In this document: positions 12,001 through 22,117 of the stretch, piece after piece
Numbering within the stretch: the stretch's first letter is position 1
Layout of the letters: every line of letters starts with the position of its first letter
Notes under the pieces: generated by a model
The model's database searches: none
The model's input: only the letters and a program-made list of their open reading frames with translations
What the model was told of the DNA's origin: nothing
Assembly (NCBI GenBank): GCA_963575745.1
Contig: CAUYUJ010003891.1
Coordinates: 1,161,017-1,225,016, forward strand
From: Prorocentrum cordatum
Lineage: Eukaryota; Sar; Dinophyceae; Prorocentrales; Prorocentraceae
Direction of reading: 5' to 3'
DNA: 64,000 nt
Program-made: the position numbers and the translations under genes

Positions 12001-14898
12001 CCATCGCCCCAGTTTGCCGAGACGCACCTTGGCCTTCTCAGGAAGACGTCGCAGGCACCGATCAAGGCGGTCTTGACGAAGTTCACAGATGCGCTGAACG
12101 GCCCGCTGTCGGTCGAGTTCGCGAAGGCCGTCCATAAGATGGGATCGGCCTACGGCACGCTTCGCGTCGGGTCCATGTTCTCTGGCACCGACGTGCTGAC
12201 TACCGGGCTGAATGAGCTGGCCCGGCACTTGGACGAGGTGCGCGGCGTGGGAATCCAGGTGGACCACGTGTTTTCGGCCGAGAAGAAGCCCGTCAAGAGG
12301 GCGTGGCTCCTTGGTCACGTGTGCCCGCAGTTCCTTTTCGAGCGCTGCAAAGACATGGCCGATCGTCGAGTTCTCGATTTGATCACTGGGAAGAAGGTCG
12401 CCCTGCCGCGCGTCGACGCGTTCTCCGCGGGTTTCCCCTGCAAGGACAAGTCGAAGAACAACGTGAACAGGGCCAGCCTTCGCAACTGCCTCAGGGAAGC
12501 GACGGGCGAGACGGGCAAGGGCTTCGAGGCCACATTCGCCCTCCTCCACCACCACCTCCTCCCTCCCTCCATTGGAGGCATCCTGGCGGTTCCCCTCGAG
12601 CCCAGCCCCCCCTCCCTCCTCCGCCCCCTCCTCCTCCCCCCCCTCCTCCCCCTCCTCCTCCTCCTCCCCCTCCTCTCCCTCCTCCCCCCTCCTCCTCCTC
12701 CTCCTCCTCCTCCTCCTCCTGCTCCCCCTCCCCCCCCCCCCTCCCCACTCCTCCTCCTCCTCCTCCTCCTCCTCCTCCTCCTCCTCCTCCCCCACCGCAT
12801 CCCCCCTCCTCCTCCTCCTCCTCCTCCTCCTCCTCCTCCTCCTCCTCCTCCTTCCCCCCATCTCCCCATCCCCGCCCTCCCCCTCCTCTGCCCCCAGCGC
12901 CTCGCCCCCCTCCTCCTCCTCCTCCTCCTCCTCCTCCTCTCTCCTCCTCCTCCCCCTCCTCCTCCTCATCCCAACCTTCTCCTCCTCCTCCTCCTCCTCC
13001 TCCTCCTCCTCCTCCTCCCCCCCTCCCCCTCCTCCCCCTCCCCCTCCTCCTCCTCCTCCTCCTCCTCCTCTTCGCCTCCTCCTCCACCTCCTCCTTCTCC
13101 TCCGCCTCCAGGCGACCATGGGCTACATCAAGAAGCGGCGTCCGCAATTCGTGATCCTCGAGAACGTTGCCACTCTGGCAGATGGCGTTCGCGGCGATCG
13201 CGATGTTGACCTCATCAGGAACAGGCTGGAGGACGTGGGCTACTGGGTATTCTGGGACGTCGTCGAGGCTTCAGATTATGGTTCCCCGGCTACGCGGAGC
13301 CGACTCTACGCGGTTGCACTGTTGCATCGTGAGGGTACTTCCTCATCGGCGCTGGCGAGGGGTAGCAGCTTCTTGCGATCTTTGAAGATCGCCCCCCTGC
13401 ACGTCGACGATGGCTTCATCATCAGCGATGCGAAGATTCGGGCCGCATTCATGGACCAAGTGGGCATCATTGGCTGCTCCGCGTGTGGTGACGACGCCCC
13501 AGAGCAGGAGACCACGTGGCAGGATGAGCACTACACGTTGTTCCAGGAGTTTCGCTTGCAGCACCCGATCCCGGAGGAGGCGCGCGCCCGCATCTCTAAG
13601 CAGGGGCTGAGCCGCCGCATGGTGGAGGCGGCGTATTTCTTCGATCAGGCGCGCCCGGGTTGCCCCCCCCCCCCCCCCCCCCCCCCCTTCCACTCCTGGA
13701 GGCTGCCTTGGAGCTGTGTAGGGGGTGGGGATCTCGGGTGCCTCCTGGGATCGCCCAGCGGCCCGCGTGGGTCGTCTAGACCAGAAAGGCCTCGGGCCAA
13801 CTCAGTGCCTCGTGGTTCACTGTTGCATTGTTCATTGTCATTGTTATCCTCCTCCTCCTCCTCCTCCTCCTCCTACCCCTCGGCCCCCCTCTCCCCCTTC
13901 TCCTCCCTCTCTCTCCTCCTCCTCCCCCCGTCCGCACCCTCCCCCCCCCCCGCCTCCCCCGCTTCCCCCCCCCCCCCCCTCCCCCGCCCCTTCCTCCTCC
14001 TCCCCCTCCTCCTCCCCCTCCTCCACCCCCATCCCCCTCCCCTCCCCCCCCTCCTCCCCCCCCCCCCATCAATGCCCAGGCCCGTCCCGCCCCCCCTCCT
14101 CCTGCGTCAGCGTTGCGCCAGGTCTTCGAGCCAGAAGGGCCGCTGGTGAATGGGCGCGCGGTGGAGTTCCACGATGCAGCCCACAGCATGGGTCGCTTGC
14201 TCGGCCAGGAGGTGACCAAGCGGGACACCGACAAGCCGTTCAATAATCCTTGGCACGCAGCAGTCCCAACATTGATAGAGCACTCGAAGATCGTCATGCG
14301 CGCGATCACGCCGTCGGCCGCTGCAGCGTCATCCACTGCCAGGTGCTGGGGCAGTCGTGAGATGAGAGCCCTCGAAGGTTTCGAGCTAATGCAGATCATG
14401 GGTTTGCATATGTTGTCGTTTACTCGTGATAACCAAGTCCCTTATTCGGACTCGTTGCTGACGTCTCTGGCTGGCAACGCATTCAGCATCTTCGCGGCCA
14501 CTCCAGTGGTGATGGCGGCCGTGCTCTTCCACGGCATCACGGACCCGGACGAGTCAATTCTCGAGGGGACTGGCGCGGCCGACGGTGCTACGTCCGCGGC
14601 CGCCGCTGGCGCCGCCGAGCCGTCTGCTTCCGGTCCCGGCGAGCTTGATGCTCCGGACTTTGGCCAGGTCCCCGACGGGGGGGCTTCCAATCGTGGGTGG
14701 GCAGAACCCCCAACAGTGACACGTCGATTGGTGAATTGTCCGTTCTCGGTTCTCGAGAGGGCGCCGTGGCCGTTATTTTCCAGGCTTGCGCCCGCCAGGT
14801 TTGGGCCTCAGGTTGTTTTCGCTAAACCACGTTTTACTCCGGGGGGTTCTGTCCATCCCCGATCCAAGGGCGGAGGGCCCCAGGGGCCGCCGAAGTAG
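9080..14898 (+). CDS. DNA (cytosine-5)-methyltransferase, four exons
   Basis: Transfers methyl from S-adenosylmethionine to C5 of cytosine in DNA; expected nuclear. Exons: 9080-10600, 11968-12528, 13112-13648, 14080-14898, each a multiple of three, phase 0, with AG|GC at both ends of every intron; 1145 codons. Residues 1-507 are a Pro/Ala/acidic low-complexity extension starting with a basic Gly/Arg patch. The catalytic domain starts in exon 2. Visible motifs: I (GSMFSGTD, near 12168), IV with the catalytic Pro-Cys (FSAGFPCKDKSKN, near 12420), VI (ILENVATL, near 13153), VIII (GSPATRSRLYAV, near 13280) and X (LAGNAFSIFAATPVVMAAV, near 14467). The spacing fits a C5-MTase with a short target-recognition region. 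All key residues are intact, so activity is plausible. The last 80 residues are unlike the family; the true 3' end could be after a further intron (AG|GT near 14669). No chromatin-reader domain is seen, so I assign no DNMT subclass. Confidence 0.85.
10601..11967 (+). other. Intron 1 of the methyltransferase gene (GC-AG, phase 0)
   Basis: CCAGGC occurs exactly at both ends (ATCCAG|GCCTCC and CGCCCAG|GCTCCA). Removing 1367 bp joins two codon-clean exons. The intron has two parts: 10601-11345 with hairpin repeats and CCCCCTACAACTATT blocks, and 11380-11960 almost purely C/T on the coding strand. Confidence 0.75.
10740..11345. repeat. Hairpin minisatellite (GCGGGCGG-AGAA-CCGCCCGC) inside intron 1
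   Basis: About ten copies of a near-perfect palindrome, AGCGGGCGG/CCGCCCGCT with an AGAA or GTTCTC-type loop. They lie near 10836, 10868, 10922, 10956, 11041, 11180, 11279 and 11338, with variants between. A second motif, GTTGTAGGGGGT (or its complement CCCCCTACAAC), recurs between the hairpins at 10980-11110 and 11217-11278, in both orientations. Confidence 0.85.
12529..13111 (+). other. Intron 2 of the methyltransferase gene, CCT-rich (GC-AG, phase 0)
   Basis: Exon 2 ends at GAG 12526-12528 and exon 3 starts GCG ACC at 13112; AG|GC stands at both borders. The 583-bp intron is (CCT)n with C runs and lies between catalytic motifs IV and VI. The open frames seen through it on both strands are artefacts of trinucleotide composition. 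Confidence 0.8.
13649..14079 (+). other. Intron 3 of the methyltransferase gene (GC-AG, phase 0)
   Basis: CAG|GC at both ends (13646-13650 and 14077-14081). It contains a run of about 24 C at 13661-13686, an ordinary segment at 13690-13840, and a CCT/C-rich tract at 13846-14070. Removing it joins motif VIII-side and motif X-side exons in phase. Confidence 0.75.
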
Positions 14899-15824
14899 AT
14901 TCACGATGCAGACCTGGCTTCGTCGTCTGTGGGCATTGCGCATTGCTGGTCTGGCAGTGCGCTTGCGGGAGCTGCGGACGGCGCGATGTTTCGGCTTCCA
15001 GGGGCCGCCCAGCTGCCGCTGGCGAGGTGATCGGCGCGCGACCTCGTGGACTGTTCGCGCTGACCCCGATCTGAAAAGATTTGAAACAACGCATGTTCAG
15101 TGGGCCTGATGAGTGGGTTCTGGAGTACTGCGTGTTCGTATCAACGTTTTCTGACCTGGCGGTGCTCCTGTTGCTGCGCTCTTCTCGGGGCGGCCATTGG
15201 TGGCCTTGGTCATTGGGGGCCAGGCCATTGGCCACATGGGCGGATGTGGAGGGCAGGTAACTCATCAGAGGGGCGCTCGAATACTGACAGGGCCTTCGCC
15301 CCATCTGTTTCTGCGTCGGCAGTCCGACGGTCAGAGCGTTAATGATTTTAGCGTTATGAATATAGAATATGATTTAGGAACTTGTTTGAACTCAGACTCA
15401 AATCTAAAGCGTTACGTTCCTGAGTTCGGAGTGCCGATCTTACAGCCCCCCTGCCCCCCTCAGCTCTTTTATCAGTTGCATGTCACATTGCGCCTTGCGT
15501 TGCATTGCCTATTGCATATTGCATATGTCACATTGCATTGCTGCGTTGTCCATCGCCGCGCAAGCTCGCCCGCGTCACGTCGGGAGCGCGCCGCGGACCG
15601 CTCGGGGCTTGAGTGCACCAATTGCCAATTGCACAGTCCACCGCGCAAGGTCGGCACGCGGTCGGTAGCATGGTCTGCGATTGTCAACCCGCCCGCCCCC
15701 CCCCTCCAACCGCGCGCGTCGGAGCCGTTTGAGATTGCGAGGCTTTGTTGCTTTTTGAGTTCCGCACCTCGTCAGTGTGCTCTTTACGCTTCCGTGCTGT
15801 CAGCGGCCTGGAATATCTACTGCC
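14899..15824. other. Intergenic spacer, no gene seen
   Basis: Contains a conspicuously AT-rich pocket at 15340-15420, unlike anything nearby, and an ATTGC-type pentamer block at 15476-15556. No open frame has coding character. The next gene starts at ATG 15825. Confidence 0.5.
15476..15556. repeat. Degenerate TTGCA/CATTG pentamer repeat
   Basis: About ten near-copies of CATTGC or TTGCAT in 80 bp, including two CACATTGC and two GCATATTGCAT-like phases. A looser block of the same flavour (TGCGATGC, TGCAATGC) lies at 39530-39610. Confidence 0.65.
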
Positions 15825-18800
15825 ATGGGCAAGCGCGGCAGGATGTCCGGGGGGGAGCGGCGTCTCGCAGATGACCTCGACAGGATGGACTCGGACCTCG
15901 AGAGCAGCGTTCCACCTTCCATTGCTCGTCACTCGCGCACCGGGATGGTCGGCGAGCACATGCGCCAGGGTGGGGACCCCGATGGCAGGACGTGCATCAT
16001 CTGTGGCGTGTGCGACACGGACAACGACCCCGTCGACTTGGAGTTCGACGTTGCTCAGCCGATGAGTTGGCGCCGCCCCGCCACGCCGGACGGAAAGCAA
16101 GAAGGGCGTGGATGCTACTACTGCTTCGCAGTCTTCAGGGCCAGGTACAAGATCAAAGGCCAGAATTTCTCTTTCGCCAAGCTTCCCGAAGTGCTGAGAT
16201 CAAACGGAGTCCAATTCGACAAGTTCATGGGCTACCGCAAGACGCTCGTCGCGTGGCTCAATCGAGAAAGGTTGACGCGGTGCACGCGTGGTCTGGGATC
16301 AGATTGACAATCGCGTTATCTCGTTTGTGACTGTCAAGGCCACCGAAGTGATTGAGCCAGGCGATCTTCTCTGGGACTATGAGCACTACGTGGCGGAAAA
16401 AGGCGACCCGGCGACCAACGGCCTCGGACGCGTTGTGACCTACGAGCACGGCAAGAAAGAAGTCAAGGTGCGAGGGGGGGCCGAAACTAATTTCGAGGGA
16501 GGATGGGGGAGGAGGTGCAGGAGAGGCGCATGAGGGGACAGGAGACGGAGGAGGAGCAGCAGGACGTTCACGTCAGCCTTTCGTCATTTCAGAGGCTCAT
16601 GAAACCAGTATAAGCTGATTATTATCCCTCTCCTCCCTTGCTCCTCGCTCACTCCCCTCCCCTCAGTGCCCCCCTCTCCCCTCCAGCCCCTCCCTCAATC
16701 CACTTCTCCTTCCCTCCCCCCTCCCTCCATCCCGCCCTCCCACTTCTGGCCCCTGCTCACCTGTCCGTGCATGGCTCCGTCGAGACCTCTGGAGGCCCCC
16801 TCTTGCGTTCCCACGCGGCCCCTATTGGGGCCCTCGTGTCGTCGCCGACCTCCTTGTCGCTCAAGGTGCCCTCCGCGCCGATCCGTCGGGTCAGACGGAA
16901 GACTGGCCAGATCGTGGAGGACAGGAGGGAAGTCCACAATGGCGACGCCGACGCGGAGATGTACGACGGCCAGGGCGATGAGATGCTTCAGGAGTTGATG
17001 CAAATGATCGAGCTCCCTCGTGCCGCGGGCGAATACCAGCGCCCGGGCGTTTCTTCCGTTCCTGCTTCAAGTTCGACCGACCGTCTTGTGTGCATGCCGG
17101 CCGTCGACCCCACGGTGGCGGCTTCTGATTCGCGCGGCAACTTTGGAGGGCTGTCCATTGGCTTCGCACGCTCAGACCCTGGGCCCTCGCAGGTCGCTGC
17201 AAGGGCCGGCGCGAGGACTCAACCTGGTCGCAGACAGACAGCAGGCCGCGGGAAGAACACGCAGCAGGCGCCGGATGCGCCGCCTGCAAACCCACCTGGA
17301 GGCAGGACTGGGCCAAAGCGGCGAAACATATGCTCGACTGCAGAGTCGCTGTGCAAAGACTTCTTCGAGGCAGGGGCAACCGACGAACTGTTTTTCGGCA
17401 AGAGCTGGGAGCACCACGCCCGGTACTGCAAGCGCGTGTATGACGACATCGAGGCGCGGATCGCTTCGCTCAAGTCAGAGCCCGCCTCGGATGACCAGGC
17501 GTCTGAGCTCTCATCCTTGCAGATGCGGGTCAAGAAGGTATCCTCTTTGCGAGCTTTGTGCGGGCAAATGAACCTCACTGGCGTCGAAAGTGCGAAGTTC
17601 TCTGAGGTGTACGACAGCCAGATCGCGATTCTTGCGTTGGTACCCACTTGCGATATTGAGAGCTTCATGCCAGACCACCTGCGGCAGAGTCGATTCAACC
17701 AGCGCGTGTCGTCGACAGCTGATGCAGATGCCTTCTGGTCGCTCGTGGCGGTCGACTCGATCACGAAGACGGGGCGTTACCAGACCTCGGAGGCCGTCGA
17801 GAAGCAGCGCGCCTTCGTCACCGAGCGTCTCCTTTCGATTGCCAAGCAGCCCGACATTGAGACGACGCTGCAGGCATTCTGCCCCTCGCAGCCCGAGAAG
17901 TTCGACTGGCAGACCCGACTTCCGGACCTAGTCAGCGACCTTGTTGCAGTTGCAGCCGTTGCCCGCCACGACGAGCTCCGTTGTCACGGCGAAGCAGTGC
18001 GGGCGTACATCGAGATCATCTGCGTCAAGCAGGGCCCGTATTCTCGGACCGTGCTGCTCACCCCTGCTTTGGAGGTCACTGGGCTTGACCACTTGAAGGA
18101 GGCCGTCGACTCGATCGGCATGCCGACTTCCATGGCGGCGATCATCATCTCATGTAATCGAGGCAAGGTGCTTTTCAACAGCGCTTCGCTGACCCTTCGA
18201 AAGATGACGCGCTACACCAAACACTGCGACACGCTGACCAACACCTTCGAGAGCAGCCTGCTCGCGATCAGCGGCGGCGACTTCGCGGCCCTGCGCGGTT
18301 TCGCGACCACCATGTCTGAGATCTTCCTTGACGTGGGATCATGCCCTCGCGCAGCCGAACTCTTCGAGGCGACGTGCCGACAGCGGTCCAACGCGCTCCA
18401 CGAGCAGTTGGTGCTCGCGACGAAGGCCGCATGGGCCCCGGTCGCTCGCAATGCCATGTTGGACAACAGAGCGGAACCTGAGAAGACCGAGGCATTGGAT
18501 GGAGGGACACAGTACAGATCCACTTCGTTTGGCCTCGCCCCCCCTCCCCCCCCTCCACCACGTCGGAGGAGGAGGAGGAGGGGGATAATGAGGTGGAGGA
18601 TGAGGAAGAGGAGGAGGATAAGGCGGGTGACATCTTCTCTCACGAGCGGTCGGAGGATGGGGAGGTTGGCCAAACGAACTGACCTGACGCGTTTTCCTCC
18701 CAGGCATGGGCGTACGATGCGTGGCAGCATCTCCGCGGTGTGTGGGATGCATATGCATCTTGCGAACATCTCAAGACGTGGTTCGTCAAGTTCGACCCGG

Positions 18801-21159
18801 GCTGCGACAAGTTCGAGCTCTTCGACAAGTGCGTCGCCTTCTGCAGGGATGTGCTGGACGCGTTCGATGTCCTGAGTTCGGATAGCATCGCTGCTGACTC
18901 TGCGGTCGCCCTGCGCGGGAAGATCGAATCGATTCGGGCGTTGGCAATGGAGGTCAAGTCCGAGGTGACAAGCATCGCCATGGACATCGACGACTTCATA
19001 TCGGCGTCACCGATCTTCAACGATTCCGTCGTCGGGGGCGCGGTGATGTCCGCGATGGCTGACAAGGTTGGCCAATCGAACCTCTGTGTCGGTGTCACTA
19101 GTCACGGGCAACATTCGATGCCACGAGATGGTTTCTTTGGGGGGCGATGGGGGGGAGGGCTGGCTGGGAGCAAGGGGGGGGGGGGGAGAGGGGGAGGAGG
19201 AGGAACAGGATGAGGGACTGCGGAACTGCTAAGGGTGACATTTCGTGGCCCCGATTGCTCGCTCGCGCGGCTGACAGCCGATGCGGGCGTTCTGCCAAGA
19301 GGTGGAGACGAAGTTCAAGGCGGCAATCGAACCCATGTCGTCTGCGGTTGTCGACGTCAAGGTGGGCATGGGCATGGGTGCGACCGATCTGGCGCAGGTG
19401 TCTGGGTTTCGGATTGCCAGCGATGAACACATTGCAACGATGGTTGCCTTCTCGGACGAAGTAAAAGATGCCACCTTGAAGAGTGAGATCTCCTACCTCT
19501 GTGCCTGGTCAAGCCTGCGTCGCGCCGCGGCGTTGGCCATCACTTACGTCAATGCGGGGAATGTGGATCAGGGCAGCTTTGATGTGCTGGCACGTCTTCA
19601 CTCCGAACTGGGTGCCCCCAAACAATTCATCGACGACGGCCGCGCGAAGGATTTGTTTGTACAGGCTCCTGGCCGGGTCGCCACGCCCTTCAAGCTCGAA
19701 GCCTTCAAGATGCCAGAGGCCGCCGAGTCCGTCGTCGAGGACTGCACGGCCGTTATCTTCGACTCGGGCCGCCGATTTCTGGCCGTCCTGAACTCGGAGA
19801 CCACAGGGCTGACGCAGGAGATCGGCGAGGATTGGCGCGATCAGCGCGGCAGTCTTGCCACTAACAGCCGCTTGATTTCACAGATGTGCAAGAACCCCTC
19901 GATCAAGACGATGGGCAGCAGAGCGGCCCAACTGGCCGATATGGCCAAAATGCTGCGGCAGCTCAACGGGCGGCTGTCGTCATTGGGTGCTATCGTGCCC
20001 GAGGAGTCCTTGCGCGTCGCGACCCAGACCGCTACATGGGGCATCCACACGGTCGTCATGAGGAGCGCCCTGTTCGGCGTGCGCGTGGACATTCGCAGGC
20101 TCACGAAGGAAAAGCAGCCCGCTGCCGCCCAGAAGCTGCTGGACCTCCTTCGCGAGATGAAGGTTGACCCTGGTGCCGACGTGCTTGCTGCCTTGGTGGC
20201 TTTTGGCGGCACCTCGGCCGCCCTGCAGAAGACGCTGGCGGCCGGGGCAGGCGACGCGCCGCCGGCGGAGGCGCCTGCTGCGCCGGCCGCCGCTGCGCTG
20301 GAGCCGGCGCCCAACGCGGCTGAGGCAGCTGCTGCCGCTGCGCCGGAGCCCGTTGCCGCAGCCGCGGAGGCTCCTCCTCCTCCCCCTCTTCCCCCTCCTC
20401 CTCCTCCTCCTCCTCCTCCTCCTCCTCCACCCCCCTCCGCATCCTCCTTTGGAGTTCGAGGAGGGCCCTCCAGATGAGGGGGGGGCCCTCCTGAGGGGGG
20501 ACAGCGAGCGGTTAAGGTTGCGTCCCCAAGTTCCTTCTCCTCCTCCTCCTCCCTCCTCCTCCTCCTCCCTCCTCCTCATCCCCCCCTCCTCCTCCCCCCC
20601 GCCCCCTCCGCCCCCCCCCCCCTCTCGAGGGCGAGGGGCCCTCCCCGAACTATCGTTGGCGACGGCGCCGACCGTCGTCGTGCCCGGGCGTCCTCCGGCA
20701 AGCCGCGCGCTCGCAGGGCCAGGCGCTCCGCCGCCGTGGACAAGGCCACAGCTTCTGCTACAACCCCATCCCTCTCTCCTTCTCTTCCTGCCCCTCCCCA
20801 ACCCCCTACCCCCTCCTCCTCGGCGCCCCCCCCATCTCTCCTCGCGCTCCTGCTCCCTTCATCCTTTGGGGGGCCCCCCTCGTTATCAGAGCCCCCCCTC
20901 TCCCTCGGAGATCTGGCGATGAGATGCGCGCGGGGGGGCGGGGGGGGTCCTCGAGGGGCCCGCCGACCCGCAGCAGGCCCCGCCGCCGGGCTTCGAGGGC
21001 GCTGAGCTGAAGAAGCCCACGGCGAAGACCAAGGCGAAGACCAAGCGGAAGGCGAAGAAGCCGACCGCGAAGGCTGCCGAGGAGGCGGGGGATGAGGCCG
21101 CCGACGCTGCTGCATCGGACTCTGGCAGCAGTTCCAGCGACAGCTCCGACTCGGACTAG
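15825..21159 (+). CDS. Five-exon gene for a large unknown protein (Cys cluster, helical body, Ser/Asp tail)
   Basis: Exons: 15825-16467, 16866-18491, 18704-19066, 19302-20369, 20977-21159, stop TAG 21157-21159; about 1293 codons, all junctions phase 0. Shared border sequences include TCAAGGTGC (intron 1), GAG/CAG|GCAT (intron 2), AG|GT (intron 3) and AG|GC (intron 4). The N-terminal 150 residues hold a Cys cluster (CIICGVC, then GCYYCFAVF), probably zinc-binding. The middle is long and helical with no recognised domain; the region before the last intron is Ala/Pro/Glu-rich. The last exon is Lys-rich (KTKAKTKRKAKKPTAKAA) and ends in an acidic Ser/Asp tract. Exon 1 has one extra base near 16288, where the frame changes from LNRERLTRC to VWDQIDNRV. 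A further short Arg/Ala-rich exon may exist at about 20650-20745. The Cys-cluster start resembles many multicopy dinoflagellate proteins; I give no function. Confidence 0.6.
16468..16865 (+). other. Intron 1 of the five-exon unknown gene (GT-AG) with 9-bp terminal direct repeat
   Basis: TCAAGGTGC is present at both borders (16463-16471 and 16861-16869). Excision of 398 bp keeps frame. The second half (16625-16760) is C/T-rich. Confidence 0.75.
20370..20976 (+). other. Intron 4 of the five-exon unknown gene (GC-AG), CCT-rich, with possible cryptic exon
   Basis: GAG|GC at 20367-20371 and CAG|GC at 20974-20978; phase 0 on both sides. It contains CCT tracts at 20372-20430 and 20535-20630 and an inverted GAGGGCCCTC block near 20460-20495. 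Between 20650 and 20745 one frame reads an Arg/Ala/Lys-rich peptide (RRRARASSGKPRARRARR) that resembles the basic tail and could be an additional exon. Confidence 0.6.
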
Positions 21160-21645
21160 CCACCCCCGCTCTAGGGCCAGACTCTTGACCACCCCCGTTA
21201 TTCTGGGGCCATCCCAGGGTTGGCGAAGGAGAGATGTAGAGGGCGGTGGGGACTGGAGCACGCTTCGCGCTTTTACCTTTTAGTTTTCAGTTTCGCGGCC
21301 CTGAGCCGCAGGCCCCTGACAGGCCGTCGTGCGCGGCCTGGGGCTTGAGCGTCCCGCACCGCCTTCAACCCACGGGGCGCTGCCTTTAGATGGGCCTCCC
21401 CCCCCGCCTCGCCCTCCTCCCGGTGCCTCTCCTCCTCCTCCTCCTCCTCCTCCTCCTCCTCCCCCTCCTCCCCTTCCTCTTCCTCCTCCTCCTCCTCCTC
21501 CTCCTCCTCCATCTCCTCCTCCTCCTCCCCCTCCTCCTCCTCCTCCTCCTCCTCCTCCTCCTCCTCCTCCTGCTCCTCCTCCCATGCCACCACCTCCTCC
21601 TCCTCCTCCTCCTCCTCCTCCTTCTCCTAGCCCTGGCATGCTCGG
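21160..21645. other. 3' flank of the preceding gene and a CCT tract
   Basis: The stop at 21159 is followed by two near-identical 20-30 bp phrases (ACCCCCGCTCTAGGGCCAGACTC and ACCCCCGTTATTCTGGGGCC types), then ordinary sequence to 21400 and a CCT microsatellite at 21428-21630. No gene is seen, though the tract may be an intron upstream of the next coding segment. Confidence 0.5.
21428..21630. repeat. CCT/TCC microsatellite
   Basis: About 200 bp of (CCT)n with few interruptions. It yields long spurious poly-Pro/Leu/Ser frames on the + strand and poly-Glu/Gly frames on the - strand. Confidence 0.95.
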
Positions 21646-22086
21646 ATGAATTTTGAATTTGAAAATTTGTCTGGCGGCTCGCCGTGCGCGAGACCCCAGG
21701 CCTCCAGGGGTGATTGCATGCGTCTTGCGATCGAGATGGCGCAGGCGCGCGGGCTGCCTGCGGGTGCCATCGACTGCGCTCGAATGCGCGAGTCGGTCAT
21801 CGCCCTCCCGACCGCCCTCTCGCCATCAGTCGCCGCCGCGTCATCCATCTCCACGCTCTGCCGCCGCCGTCGCCGCACCGCCCCCGTCCAGTTCCCCCCC
21901 CCCCCCCTGGCAGTCGCCATCGCAGGGGCAGGGGCAGGGGCGGGGCCAGGGGCAGGAGGAGGAGGAGGATGAGGATCAGCTCCCGACATCACCCCTCCGC
22001 CACATCGGTCCTTCTCCTCCTCCCTCCCCCCCCTCCTCCCCCCCCCTCCTCCTCCTCCTCCTCCTTCTCCCCCCCCTCCGCATCCC

Positions 22087-22117
<31 letters not shown>

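Noticed and set aside
12303-13154. Long Pro/Ser/Leu or Glu/Gly frames through CCT/GGA tracts on both strands
   Set aside because: They are translations of trinucleotide repeats. True exons on either side join in phase when the tract is removed.
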